Assembly: GCA_947462335.1 (NCBI GenBank)
Contig: OX381715.1
Span: 38,292,650-38,356,649 of the forward strand
Direction: 5' to 3'
DNA from: Harmothoe impar
Lineage: Eukaryota; Annelida; Polychaeta; Phyllodocida; Polynoidae
Length of the DNA: 64,000 nt
Under the pieces are notes generated by a model. The model searched no databases. It had not been told where the DNA came from and saw only the letters and a list, made by a program, of their open reading frames with translations. The position numbers and the translations under genes were made by a program. This document shows, in pieces, positions 31,913-43,377 of the stretch. Every line of letters begins with the position of its first letter. Position 1 is the stretch's first letter.

Positions 31913-32668
31913 TTAGAGAACACAAAACACACGTTATAATGGGTGTTCTGCAGCTACCAGACTCGGTGTATGGGAAGGATACCCACCTACCCCTGTCCCC
32001 AGTGGTCTAGTGCTCAACTAGTTTGTTACTAAGTTTAGAAAACTTGTAATGGCGCCTTAATCTTTTATGGACGGCTGCCTGAAAGCCGGAGACTACACGT
32101 ACCTGCATTGGCATATCACACCGACCCTTTAGGAAGGCCTGGCTGTAGGATCTAACCATCCAGGCCTTTGGGCCACTCCAAATAATATCATTGTTTCTCA
32201 TCACCGCTCGCATCCCCAAAATCGTGTTGTGACAACGTGTTTTTTTAATTGTTGTTTGTTTTGTAAATTTTAATGAAAAACATGACAAAGAGAGACAAAT
32301 ATGGGCATATCTTATATCAACTTGGAGCTTAGAGTGCTGCAAATCCAATAGGAAAGAGAACACATGCATATTCACAACTTGCATAGATCATTTATTCTTT
32401 AATCACTATTATTGATAACATAAATTTAGTCCAGCGAGGACCTATGTTTCCCTACCTATTTAGCCCTCAGGAAAGGAAAATAGAAATTAAGAAAAATAGG
32501 TGCCCTCGTCATATTTTCCATGAGTATGATGAAAAACCAGGATGTATTCCCTGTAAAAACATGCACCCAGAAGACTGGTGTGGGGGGGGGGTGAGGGGTC
32601 CTGCTTTATCACACAGCGATATACTCCCCTCTACTACCTACTTACACGGCTTATCTCTCCGTCAGAGC
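31913..32668. other. Intron-like non-coding stretch
   Basis: No exon or repeat supported; a G9 run is near 32,582. Confidence 0.45.
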
Positions 32669-32775
32669 TTGAGCTATTCCCCCTGAGCTGCTCCCCCTGA
32701 GCTGCTCCCCCTGAGCTGCTCCCCCTGAGCTGCTCCCCCTGAGCTGCTCCCCCTGAGCTGCTCCCCCTGAGCTGC
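32669..32775. repeat. 14-bp tandem repeat, seven to eight units
   Basis: GAGCTGCTCCCCCT repeated without length change from 32,685 to 32,775, with a variant GAGCTATTCCCCC before it. GAGCTGCTC is itself nearly palindromic (GAGC-TGC-TC). The 14-base period gives repeating frames on both strands but no gene. Confidence 0.9.
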
Positions 32776-34163
32776 CACGGGTTGCTTTGAGCACCTCACA
32801 CCTGAGTGGGTAGCACCACGCAGCTGTGAGCACGCTACTCGGGGTTTAACCCCATCTGCCTCTATACTACCTCACGTTAGGCCACTCAAAAAAAAAAGTG
32901 GTTTCTTATCACCAATGACTGGCATATTTGACGAGGGAGGCTTATTCTTTTTTTTTATTGCATGCTAGAGAGATTCACATTTAGATAGTTAAGAATTTAA
33001 TGATGTTTGAAGGTGGGGAGAATGTTATTTCAATCCCACTGCATTACTGGCAGTATGCGCTCTAATTTGATACTAACATTTGTCCTTTTGATTATGGTGT
33101 TTTTTCACCAAAAAATGATGGAAGTTTTTCTCAATGTTTGATTTCTATGATGCATGAGATGATGGGAAACCATTTTATTTGTTTAATGGCCCTAAAGCCC
33201 CTGCTGCCAGTCCCCCCGGCGTTATGGTGCCGTACACCAGCGTATGTATCCCCCTCCTGTCTCTGTACCCAGGCTGTACAGACGGGATTACTGCTGCACG
33301 TGCGGCCCACACCTGACTTATAATTGGTGCTGTGTAGGGTCCATGGAGGGGGTAGGAGGAGGAGCGTATTGTGCAGGACGAGGGACTAGTGATTTAACCC
33401 TTATATGTAGGACCGTTTTATTCTCATAACTTGGATTTTGAATTTTACCCCCAAAAAAAGAAGGGGAAAAGGGAACAAAGAAGTGTATGTTGACCAACAA
33501 AAGGTCCTAGTGGTTCTGTGAAATATAGCGACATTTATATGAGAGGAGGAGCTATGTCCTGTAACATGTCCTGGTATATAACCGTATGCAATTTACTTAG
33601 AGGAGAAGGAGGTGGAGATTAATAAGGCCTTGTTTGGGTAGTGGTAGTGGGGAGGGAGGCACGGTCAGGTTGGGCATTGTGAGGGTAGCCAGGAGGAGCA
33701 GATGGCAGAGACAGCCCCTTGAAAATGTGTATGATCTTTACAGCCCCCTACTCTTCTTAGATAATAGCCCAATGTTAGGAGGCCTCTTCCATTTAACATG
33801 AGATTATTTTGGAATTATATAGATTACTCAAGGCATGTATAAAATGTACAGAGTCATTATTTCTATAACAATTGTGACAGCCCCTGATTCAGAACTTTCC
33901 AGTTATTGACAGCCCCTATTTCTAAAAATGTAATTGACAGCCCTCTTTTTTCTTGCTCTAACATGTACACAGGGACAGCTCTTTGGGGTTGCTACTGCAG
34001 TTGGTACCCATTCTTATACATAGAACCCCCCCCCCCTTGGGAGGGTGCATGCGGAGAGGATGGTAGAGGGTTGTGGCAGGCTTTGTCAGGCAGACAGTGC
34101 AATGTGACCAGCCCAGCTGAGGCCTGACATACACCCGTAATACACGGCACAGTATAGCATCCC
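32776..34163. other. Intron-like non-coding stretch
   Basis: No exon supported. A(9) and T(9) runs near 32,889 and 32,949; C9 run near 34,030. GACAGCCCC(C/T) recurs four to five times between 33,705 and 33,950. Confidence 0.45.
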
Positions 34164-34382
34164 TAGACATTTAAGGACAACATAATGCCTCACTACATCA
34201 TGCCCTTGGTCATCATGATGCATGAATTCAGCCCTGGCAAGTGACTTGCCACTGCTGCATTCACGCATCCTGTCGACCATACAGGATTGAAACACTCCCG
34301 GAGAGTCAGCATGATGAGCTATGATGCACCAATGTAGCACCAGTGATGCATGAGCTGTAAGGCATCATTTCTTGTTAAATGG
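34164..34382 (-). mobile_element. TTAA-P element, about 219 bp
   Basis: Left ACATTTAAGGACAACATAATG (tail). Interior CATGATGCATGAATTCAGCCC and CTTGCCACTGCTGCATTC. Right CATTTCTTGTTAAATGG before TTAA. Confidence 0.75.
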
Positions 34383-34609
34383 TTAAAACACCATGCTGCC
34401 CTGGCAGGGCTCTGTGGCTGTGGATGGCAGGGCGTGTAGAGGTAGTGACTACATAAGGAGCCTGGGGAGGAGTACTAGTACGGTCCCCTGGGAGCCCTAC
34501 AGTATAGGGGGAGGGCTAAGTGTACCTAAGTGCCTTCATTATGCAGCATCATTAATGTCTGCATTTACCCAAGGACTGTACTGTATAGCGCTCTAGCTGG
34601 TGGGGACTT

Positions 34610-34720
34610 GTTCCTGCATCCACAGTGTTCACATTGACACCGGCAATATAGTGAAACCTGGGTACAGAACTAACATGCTGCGCATATGGAGAAAACAGAA
34701 ACATCGCTATAATTATGTTT
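34610..34720 (+). repeat. Dispersed repeat family R5, copy 1 (partial)
   Basis: GGACTTGTTCCTGCATCC, GTGTTCACATTGACACCGGC and AGAAACATCGCTATAATTATG align in order with 63,255-63,460. AGTGAAACCTGGGTACAGAA lies between. No protein match recognised. Confidence 0.5.
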
Positions 34721-34727
34721 GGTTATG

Positions 34728-34821
34728 GCCACCGTCCACGCCTAAAATGACCATACATCTTTTATGTAAATAGGGTATACAAGGGCTGTATATGGTCGAT
34801 TTATGCTCTCTGGACGGTGGC
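34728..34821. other. 94-bp imperfect hairpin
   Basis: GCCACCGTCCA (34,728-34,738) and TGGACGGTGGC (34,811-34,821) are perfect inverted repeats. GACCATACA and TGTATATGGTC pair further in. Possibly a small MITE or structured RNA. Confidence 0.6.
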
Positions 34822-35216
34822 AATTAGATTCCCTTTCACACTATAATTCAGAAGGTTAGTAAATGGAGTGAGAGTCTTACACATAAAAAGTATTACCACA
34901 ATTCCCTCGAAGAACGAATGTCTGTATAACACGTACTACCAATCACAAACCAATCACAGGGTATACCTCAGATATGGATATGCGTGAGTAGCTGCATAAG
35001 TGTTATAAGCCTTGGGCAATGGTGCTTTTCCTCGGCAGGTGCCTTGCTTATAACACTAATACAGCGACTCACTTGTACCATATCTACTACTACATAGTGA
35101 GTGGAGTATCAGGTAAATCACTATGGCTGGGTGTACATGATGTGTGTGGCAGAGTAAACAACCCTCAGTGTAGGAGCGTGTAGGCTGACTACTCCCCAGG
35201 GTAACCCAGCACGGTG
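34822..35216. other. Intron-like non-coding stretch
   Basis: No exon or repeat supported. Confidence 0.45.
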
Positions 35217-35305
35217 CTGCTCTCCCAGCACAGATTGACTTGGTACTCATACACATAAGGCTGCTCTCCCAGCACAGATTGCCTTGGCACTACTCCCCAT
35301 GTATT
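35217..35305. repeat. 44-bp tandem repeat, two units
   Basis: CTGCTCTCCCAGCACAGATT at 35,217 and 35,261, each followed by G(A/C)CTTGG(T/C)ACT. A weaker third unit (CGGCTCCTCATGCAGAGATTG) follows near 35,311. Confidence 0.75.
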
Positions 35306-35439
35306 AAAGGCGGCTCCTCATGCAGAGATTGTCTCATCTAAGAGTCTAAGGGCTTTTCTGCATATGCTATACGACTGCTCCATATATAAGCACACATCCT
35401 CGGGCAGCCTTGTCCTGGAACAAAATATCAATCTACATA

Positions 35440-36030
35440 GTATGAGTATGACACAGAAGAAGCGTCGAGCGCCCGCACGCCGCAGTTCGGCAGCATCTCG
35501 TATTGCGTCAACAAACACCGACGCACGAGGAATTTACCGTGCGCAACTCGCAATATTTTCTCCCTCAGGTTGATGAATAGAAAGAGCAAACACTTTATAT
35601 ATGACTGCACTAAGGTAAAATATCCTTCCCCCCTGCTGTCTGATAGATCTTTTAAAGCTGTCATTGCGGGGATAATTAGAAATCCAAGACAATGCCAACT
35701 GACAATGGCTGCCTAAAAAATGGATAATTAGCACCATGAGAGTGGGCCTTTCATGTTTATTATGGGTGTTTCATCAAAATTAGAATAATATGTCAAATGC
35801 TTAGCATATTATGCTACCCGATCCACAAGAGAGACTCCAAGAGCTCCAGCATTTCAAGGCGTAATCAGTGTTGGAACAGGGCTCTGCTTGCATTGACATA
35901 GCATTGGCGTTCACGAACGTATGGGCGATAATGCAATTTTTGGCGCGCAATTAGCGCAGTTCGCAAAAACGCCGCCAGGGCGGCGCGTAAGCGCTCGGTG
36001 CGTCGTCTGAGTATGACATAGATACATACA
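35440..36030. other. Two CpG-dense patches in opposite orientation
   Basis: 35,465-35,550 and 35,905-36,010 are far richer in CpG than their surroundings (GCGTCGAGCGCCCGCACGCC; CGGCGCGTAAGCGCTCGGTG). Read on opposite strands they share GAGCGC(C/T)(C/T)(G/A)CGC-GCCGC followed by CGGC(A/G)GC. Frames through both patches are Arg-rich simply because of CGN codons. Nature unknown: diverged inverted repeat or a foreign insertion. Confidence 0.4.
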
Positions 36031-37450
36031 ATGTCATGTACAAGTATATTGCTCTTCATACACATATTGCTGCTCATCGTGAACAGATACACACTGTCTC
36101 TACACAGGTTGCCTTAGTGGTATAACGTGGTGTTTGGCAGAGACACTAATGTTTACAGTGTTGCCCATGTCTGACAACTGTATTAGTCATGTGTGACTGT
36201 ACTCCTCCACTACTACTCCTATGGGACTTGTAGAAACTGCTGCCTCAGCAGATAAAGAGGAGGCAGTATCCCCCTCCTACACACCCCCCCCCCCCCCGTG
36301 CTGCCTGAGGTTTATGTACCGCTCTCTAACTGTCTACACTGTTACAGCATTGTGTATTAGATGTAGCAGTCTCCATGTTATAGCATGAACCATCGAGCTG
36401 TCTAGGGTCTTGACATGGGAAGTCACTCTTAGGATTCTCACGGGGAGATGGCGTTTGAAGCTAGTGCAGTATTGAGTCTCTAGCATAGATTGTGGGTACA
36501 TGTATTAGATACAACGTCCTCATCAGCCTGCTCTTTTGTTCACTTAAAGGTCTAATCATCATGACATGCGTCCCAGGAAACATGGTTTCGCCAAAAGGCC
36601 CTCCTTATAACGATATTTTACATAATTATAAGTCCAATATAAGTCATAGTATACTCTGAAAAATGGCCTGAGGACTTCATGACAGCAACACTGGACTTAA
36701 CACCCCCGACATACACCACATCCCCCGGTCCCTGTACCAGCATGCCCCCCCTCCCCCCACCACCACCACCACCACCTCCCCAGCCGCCCGGGGGGTGTTG
36801 TCTCGTTTTTACCTCGTGACATTGTGAGCAACTCAGTTTCAACGAGACCAACTCACGCTACCACCGCTCCTCTCTGCCCCCCCCCCCCGACACACACACC
36901 GACACCTACAGACCAATGCATCGGGAAAGGGTCACCGTCTCATAATAAAGTTGTGTTTACGATGGATTTAGCAGAATAACATTGTCTGTAATGACTTTGA
37001 TCGTGAACATCTCATATCAGGAGATTCAGAGGACAATTATCTTTGAAATATAATATTCATATAATAGACATAACTAGAGTGACAGAACATTATTTTAATA
37101 GGCGTTATCTACCATTTGATAACAACGTTTCAACCCGGACGGGCCTTCACCAGGTAATCTTTCAAATAGTGCAGGATTTTGAGGTCATATACATTTGTAT
37201 ATATAATTATTTACCGGTCACACTCCAGAAATGTTAAGATATAAATTTTTCTGAAAAGTCCCCCTTTCTTGTTGTATTGGTCTATAGTAGATCGGGGCTG
37301 CTTGACGGCCCACTGTGACGTATTAACGACGATAAGCCGGCCTCTTAATGAATTAGGGTTAATGAGTGGAATTAGCTGAACGCTGACTGAACGCTGACTG
37401 AACGCTGAGCTGGTCCGGGTCATGTCCTGTATACAGATACATACCGTTAG
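36031..37450. other. Intron-like non-coding stretch
   Basis: C12 near 36,285 and C10 near 36,880. CCAAAAGGCCCTCCTTATAACG near 36,590 resembles the end of a pogo-like MITE (compare 63,580). (CCA)n lies near 36,757. GAACGCTGACT is repeated three times at 37,378-37,408. No exon. Confidence 0.45.
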
Positions 37451-37663
37451 CCCTGTCAGGGCTGCATAATGCGTTAATACCACTCTCTTTGTCATCATGA
37501 TGCATGGATGCAGGCCTGGCCAGTAATCATACAGGGTTGATACATTCCCGAAATAGTCGGTATGATGCATGAATGAAGTGATGGCGAGTTACTCACTGGC
37601 GCTGCGTTAGTGCATTCTGATTAACAGAATAAAGCACCGAGGTTTCATATCATCATTAAAGGG
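37451..37663. mobile_element. TTAA-P element, 213 bp
   Basis: CCCTGTCAGGGCTGCATAATG after TTAG; right CATCATTAAAGGG before TTAA (37,664-37,667). Core GGCGAGTTACTCACTGGC. Confidence 0.8.
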
Positions 37664-37667
37664 TTAA

Positions 37668-38023
37668 CATGATACAAAGTAAGTTGATGTATGCTTAATA
37701 ATTTGAACTCTACATGGGACTGAAAGCTTCATGGGGGCCTCATTAAGCAATTAGATCATGGCGTATTCATTAGATGTATAATGAGTCGTGCCAAATTTGG
37801 TATTAATCCAGACTGGTTGATTGGCCGCCAAAAGAATAACTCTAGTGTTGAAGTGACCTCCGACATTGGGAGGGTGAAAGAATAAGGTTTCACGTGGCGC
37901 CTGTCGCCCTCACGTTGGGATTAGAAGAATTCATTCCTCATTCCCAGCCTATTAAAACATGCACATGGAAAGCAATGAAGAAACGTGTTACTCGTGCTAT
38001 TCCTCAACACTATGTCACTATGG
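37668..38023. other. Intron-like non-coding stretch
   Basis: No exon or repeat supported. Confidence 0.45.
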
Positions 38024-38117
38024 GTAACTCACCAGAGCAAGTAACTCACCAGAGCTAGTAACTCACCAAAGCGAGTTACTCACTAGAGCGAGTTACTCAC
38101 CAGAGCGAGTAACTCAC
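38024..38117. repeat. 17-bp tandem array made of the TTAA-P core motif
   Basis: Six units of GTAACTCACCAGAGCRA (starts 38,024; 38,041; 38,058; 38,075; 38,092; 38,109), exactly 17 bases apart. Units 1-3 and 6 read GTAACTC; units 4 and 5 read GTTACTC, its strand complement. This core (GAGTAACTCGCCAGNGC) is the loop and inner stem of the TTAA-P hairpin, but no other TTAA-P sequence flanks the array. Confidence 0.85.
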
Positions 38118-38959
38118 ATGTGCTTCAGAGTTGAATGGCCTAGATACACTGTTAGTGTAACAGTATTAGTTTGAGTGAGGGATGCCGCAGACATCTGAGT
38201 GTGTATCTGGTGTGTGTGCTGTGTCAGGACAAACAGGCCGGAATAACCCGCTCACATGCTACCGTGACATGCTCTTTGGGGAGGGGGTGTTGCATTCTGA
38301 GGCGGTGGTAGACTCAGGAATCCCTCTCTGAGCGGCACACATCTACAACAGAGGCGGCACTCTCCCAACACATACTTGGTATAGACTCAAAACCAGCGGC
38401 ATGAATTATCCTTTATTAGCAGCCGGTGGATAAAGATGGATGTATCCATACAGAGAGGTGCCAAGTCAACAAACCATATGAACTATCATAACTAGATTTG
38501 GGTTGCTACCCAAAACCAGTACTGCCCAGACCTGAAGAGCAGCCCTGCATATTACGGTGCATCATAATATAATGAATCTTGGCTGTAACTGTCTTACTCT
38601 GCTGAAGTAAAGCTAGATTGTTTTTTTTAAAGAAGGAGAGAGGGGTGTTTAGCAGAGCTGGTGCCACCCCTCACTACAGAATGGCGGTGCACTGAGCTGG
38701 TATCTGGGTCAGCTCGTGTACTGCTCACACAGAGTGACTCACACTGACCCCCAAAACTCAAACATCTGATGAGAGCAGCTCACAGGACCACTCAGCACAC
38801 CAACTGCACTTGGTTTTAATTGTCTAGACTAATAATGACTAAAGTTTTTAGTTATTTTCTTTTGGTCTAAGCTAATAATGTCTAGTCGTAGTGAATGCAG
38901 TGCATAAGATACACAAAGGGGACACAATACTGATAGCAAACAGTCCCACCGCAATACAC
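38118..38959. other. Intron-like non-coding stretch
   Basis: No exon or repeat supported. Confidence 0.45.
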
Positions 38960-39180
38960 TATATGCACTGCATGAATGATTGCATTTAAGTAAATCAGAT
39001 ATGCTTAAAGTCACTCTTTTCAAAAGCGGCTTGAAGTACAGTAAATGCCATGTAAATGTCACAGAAAGGTCATATTGGAATCTAAGCGGCACTATATGAC
39101 ATATACGGGAGTGAAACATGCTTAAAGTGTTACTTTAAACATATTCTAGTTGCTTGAATGCAAACATTTATGCAGCTGTG
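38960..39180. repeat. Dispersed repeat family R4, copy 2
   Basis: Shares GCATTTAAGTAAATCAGATA, TGCTTAAAGT(N3)ACTTTAAACA (39,119-39,141) and TTGCTTGAATGCAAACATTTAT with 18,900-18,985. Internal AGAAAGGTC(A/G)T and GTAAATGCCAT blocks are also common to both. Confidence 0.55.
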
Positions 39181-39401
39181 TATATCCTATATAGCAGCAA
39201 ATACGCCATCCTTCTCCTATACCATTGCCCTGTAATGGAGGTAGCTGAGGGGTACAGGTGCCTCTATATGTGTACATGTGTGTGGGGTACCAGCCACCTG
39301 TGTGACATACATACATACTGCACACATTGTAGTAGGGCAGACCGTGTTGTCGGCACCAGCTGCTGGTAATGGCAGGTTCTGCTGATAAGCTAAATCTGTA
39401 A

Positions 39402-39555
39402 CCCTTTAAGGAGGGCTTGCCGCTAAAAGATGACATTTGTCGTCATGATGCACCAATACCGCCCTGGCAAGTTACTCGCCAGGGCTGCACTGATGCTGTT
39501 GCATCATGATGAACACGGGCATGATGCATGACGGCATCATGCAGTCATTAGAAGA
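39402..39555 (+). mobile_element. TTAA-P element, 154 bp
   Basis: CCCTTTAAGGAGGGCTTGCC after GTAA. Head left (GCCGCTAAAAGATGACATT); hairpin CGCCCTGGCAAGTTACTCGCC; right GCAGTCATTAGAAGA before TTAA (39,556-39,559). Confidence 0.85.
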
Positions 39556-39559
39556 TTAA

Positions 39560-39920
39560 TACTGGAGGCTGTACAGCCCATGGGGAAATGGCGGATCGAT
39601 TCACTGAGGGTGGTACAACGAACATAGGCATTTCAGCAAGACATTCTTTGCATATATACATGTATGTCTTCCCCATCTTCGCCCCCTATTTATTGAGGAA
39701 GAGCAACATTCCCCAAGGTGGGTGATTGGAATGCAAAGCCTTCATTTCAATAACCAATGCCCCTAGGAAATGAAGAACCCATATAGCAGGTGCCTCTCTG
39801 TATACCTGTGCATGTACACAATCCGTATATAGTCCTACCCCCCCCCCTACCCTCTCCCCCGTGACCTCATCTCCCCTGTGCCATAGCTATTGCTGATTAT
39901 ACCATCTCCTACGGTGTTAA
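39560..39920. other. Intron-like non-coding stretch
   Basis: No exon or repeat supported; a C9 run is near 39,838. Confidence 0.45.
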
Positions 39921-40149
39921 CGCATTAAGGTCCGTACCATACCTTAGGGTGCATTTATTTTATTGTCGTGATGCACCATGCCAGCACTGGCATGTTGCAT
40001 CATGCCTCACCCTCTGGAGTGTATCAACCCTGTATGTGTGGCATATGATTGTTTGTTTTTGCCCTAGTACAAACAAATGTACTGCATTAAGGTATCATAT
40101 TTGATAATAGCCATATAATGTATTAAATGGTTATGCGGCCCTTACAGGG
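39921..40149. mobile_element. TTAA-P element, diverged, 229 bp
   Basis: CGCATTAAGGTCCGTACC after TTAA (39,917-39,920); right GCGGCCCTTACAGGG before TTAG. Interior hairpins largely eroded (GCCAGCACTGGCATG remains). Confidence 0.65.
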
Positions 40150-40499
40150 TTAGCTGCCTTCACCCTGGCTGGGCTGCATGGATGGCGGAATGCAGCAAAT
40201 ATCTCGGTTAAATGAGGCGATCCGTACCTCGCCTCCTCAGCCTCCACCCCCCACCCCTCACACACACTTACACACAGACATCCACCTGCCACTGCCTCCA
40301 TATAACTCAACACAACTCTAAATTCCCGGTCTCTGGTGCTTTGGCACGCTGTATCTATACATGTGTTATCTTTTAATGTAGCTTTACACTGCGGGTGTAA
40401 ATAACAGCCTATATACTAATTGATCTATTGGCTCGTGTATGCCTCCATCCCTCCACTTCATATCTGCCACCTCTCTATCTCCTTGACAAGCCTCCCCCT
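40150..40499. other. Intron-like non-coding stretch
   Basis: No exon or repeat supported. Confidence 0.45.
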
Positions 40500-40790
40500 G
40501 CATATTCCCCCTTCCTTCCTTCCTTCCTTCCTTCCTTCCTTCCTTCCTTCCTTCCTTCCTTCCTCCCTCCCTCCCTCTCTCTTTCCCTCATTCCCTCATT
40601 CTCTCCCTCCTTCCTCCCTCCTCCCTCCCTCCTTCCTCCTTCCTTCCTTCCTTCCACCCTTCCTTCATTCCTTCCTTCCCCCCTCCGTCCAACCTTCCCT
40701 CCACCCCTCCCTCCATCCCTTCCTGCCTGTCTCCCTGTCTGCTTCCCTCTCTTCCTCCGTGTATGCCTTCATAGCTTCCATCTAGTTTGC
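40500..40790. repeat. Polypyrimidine tract with (TTCC)n
   Basis: About 14 CTTC units (40,510-40,563) continue into a nearly pure C/T tract to about 40,760 (CTCCCTCC, TTCCTTCC variants). Long Ser/Pro/Leu frames on + and Gly/Glu/Arg frames on - come from this composition. Purine-pyrimidine mirror symmetry could allow triplex (H-DNA) structure. Confidence 0.9.
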
Positions 40791-41475
40791 CATTTCCCAT
40801 GGCTTCCCAGATTGCCCAGAATGTACTACTTATTCCCCTCCCCACGGTCTAGGGACAGCTTCTAGTAGGTTGCCCCGGCACTCCCCTGGTCACCGATCGA
40901 TACCGTGCAGGGGTAGGACGGCTATTATATGGCGGGAAGGAAAACAGAGACCAGGGATTGGGGGAGACTGGAGGGTGGCACTGCTATAGGAAGCTATAGA
41001 GTTGTGTGGTTAGGGTACCGAGGGTATATGGGTAGGGATTGGAGGGTTGGGCAGGGTGTAGGGAAGGAGGACGGGATGTTTTGGGGATGTAAGGGAGGGA
41101 GAGACATGCAGGCAGGAGGGAGGCATAGAAGAATAGATGGCAGGAGAGGCAGCAAGGAGGACTGGATGGAATGACGGACGATAGGGGGTGGGGGTGGGGG
41201 GGGGGGTCATCTGGGAATGGAAGGAGTGAGACACGTGCAGTTGGGAATAATTAAGGATTAGCAGGAAGGGAATGGGGGGGGGGGGTAGCGAACCAAGAAT
41301 AGAGGATGGGGAATGTATGAAAGTATTGAGGCAATGGTATAAGAGCTGGGTGTTGGGGTACATAGACAGTGGATGGTAGCGGATTTCATCTGGCCTGGAG
41401 GGAGCTGCGTGTTGGCAAGGCTCTAGCCGTGGTGTGACCTTAAACCTCAGAACTGTTAGTGCTTCCGTACACTAA
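40791..41475. other. G-rich non-coding stretch
   Basis: GGAGGG-type purine-rich sequence with G9 runs near 41,195 and 41,274. Frames here are low complexity. No exon. Confidence 0.45.
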
Positions 41476-41680
41476 ACCCTTTGTCATCACAATGCCTGAA
41501 TGCAGCCCTGGTGACTAACTCACCAGTGCTGCATTCATGCATCATGCCGACCCTACACGCTTGAGGCACTCCCGTAGGGTTGACATGATGCATGAATGCG
41601 AGTTATTCGCCAGGGCTGCATTCATGCAAAATGACGACCAATGGCTCAAGACGTTAAAGCACTAGTTGGCCCTTAAAGGG
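41476..41680. mobile_element. TTAA-P element, 205 bp
   Basis: Left AACCCTTTGTCATCAC (start deleted). Hairpin ATGAATGCGAGTTATTCGCC with AGGGTTGACATGATGCATG; right CACTAGTTGGCCCTTAAAGGG before TCAA. Confidence 0.78.
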
Positions 41681-41846
41681 TCAAAGCACAGAGCTGGTTA
41701 GTACAGGGGAGACCCAGGTGCGGTAATAACCTCCGCTGCACCGGGCCGGCCTCTGGGCACTGCGGGGTATTGACCTCATACAGGCTGTATGTAATGTAGT
41801 CCACACCATGCACATAATAATATAGTTAAATATGGCTCTCTCTTAA

Positions 41847-41982
41847 CCAATTTAGGACAGCATGATCCATGCACATAGTCGTTATGATGCATCAATGCAG
41901 CTCCCGTGCAGAACACGCCAGTGCTGCATTGGTGCATCATTTGGATGGAATGGTGTATTAAATCACTATGCTGTACTTGAAT
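41847..41982. mobile_element. TTAA-P element, short, 136 bp
   Basis: CCAATTTAGGACAGCATG after TTAA (41,843-41,846). One hairpin pair (ATGATGCATCAATGCAGC and GCTGCATTGGTGCATCAT). Right end eroded (CTGTACTTGAATTAG). Confidence 0.7.
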
Positions 41983-42311
41983 TAGTAATCAATTTGAAGT
42001 GCTATTTTTATCACACAAAAACAGACAAGTAAATGTATAAACTGATGTATCCCAGGTGATAATGCAGTGAATCTCTATCAGGTGCATGAACAGAAAAGAT
42101 TACTTAGTATGATTATACTCAAATTGAATGAATATTGAAGTCGTATTTGGAAATCGTATTTCAACAGTAGCCAATCACAATGATGTGCAACCTTGACACA
42201 TATCAACTAATTAGGAGGTTCTATAAGAGGTCCCATTACCAAATGATCCCTGAGAGCAGTGGTCTTACCATTCATACACATATATAATACAATCAGATTC
42301 CGGTCCATTAA
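41983..42311. other. Intron-like non-coding stretch
   Basis: AT-rich, no feature supported. Confidence 0.45.
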
Positions 42312-42533
42312 CCCTTTAAGGTGGGATGATGCCTTAATGCAGCATGGCCTTGCAATTGGTCGTCATGATGCTTGAATGCCACCCGGGTGAGTAACTCGTC
42401 AGTGCTGCATTCAATCATTATGCTCACCCTATGGGGTTGAGACAGTCTTGAAGGGTCGGCTTGTTACATCAATGCACCAATTACTCACCAGGGCTGCATT
42501 CAAGCATCATGAGCGCCATGCTGTCCTTAGGGG
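42312..42533. mobile_element. TTAA-P element, 222 bp
   Basis: CCCTTTAAGGTGGGATGATGC after TTAA (42,308-42,311), tail left. Right GCCATGCTGTCCTTAGGGG. Confidence 0.82.
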
Positions 42534-42652
42534 TACAGCTCCCCCAGGTACTTGTAGCTGAGTACTGCTTCTGTTACATATCACACACACCGTCATTACA
42601 ACACGGGGGCCCTGCGCTGCATAATCCCTGACACACCACACTTAAGCTGTAA

Positions 42653-42881
42653 CCCTGTGAGTGATTTTATGATTTGTTGTCATCACGCATGACTGCAATC
42701 CTGATGAGTAACTCACCAGTATTGCATTCAAGCATCATGCTGACCCCACAGTGTTGATACACCACCAAAGGGCCTGTATGAATGCAGCGCTGCTGGGTTA
42801 CTAGTACTCAACGAGACTGCATTTATGCATCACGACAATAAAGGGACTGGTACCTTAAAGCACTGGGCGGTCCTTCAAGAG
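42653..42881. mobile_element. TTAA-P element, 229 bp
   Basis: CCCTGTGAGTGATTTTATG after GTAA; right GCGGTCCTTCAAGAG before TTAA (42,882-42,885). Interior GATGAGTAACTCACCAGTATT. Confidence 0.75.
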
Positions 42882-42885
42882 TTAA

Positions 42886-43377
42886 GCCTCCATATCCCTC
42901 CCCCTACCCAGAAGCGCCTCTATAGAGAGGCTCAGGCTCTGCACACACGACAGGGTAGGCTTATATAACACGACACTGACGCCCGGGGGGGGGGGGCATT
43001 CTGTACACGAGAGGTGGCTCCAGGTGTCATGTCGTACTCTCTCTGTACATGGGATGCCATATTCAGGCACCGACGGTCTATGTATATTATTTGCACTGTT
43101 AATAATCGGTGTAGCTGAGCAGTAGAATCTACTTTAGTTTTACAGTATACCCTACGGTAGGGGGGTGTAGTATGCAGGCCGTGGTAGTGTTGGAGTGTAC
43201 ATGGAGTGAGTAGTGTACAGAAAGTAGGGTTTGGGTCTGGGGTCTCTTAACACAGGTACATGAAGCATACACTGCTTGGGTCTGCAGGGAACACTGCCTC
43301 ATAACACAGGTAGCATACACTACATACCGCGCTAATAATAAACCATAAAGAGCAGCATAGTGCTGTCATATACACTA
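42886..43377. other. Intron-like non-coding stretch
   Basis: G10 run near 42,985; ACACAGGTA motif repeated near 43,252 and 43,304. No exon. Confidence 0.45.

Noticed and set aside
35364..35573. 69-codon Arg-rich frame ending in GIYRAQLAIFSPSG
   Set aside because: Arg content is explained by the CpG-dense patch; no family recognised and no splice context.
40420..40865. Two long Pro/Ser/Leu frames on + and Gly/Glu/Arg frames on -
   Set aside because: They follow from the (TTCC)n polypyrimidine tract.
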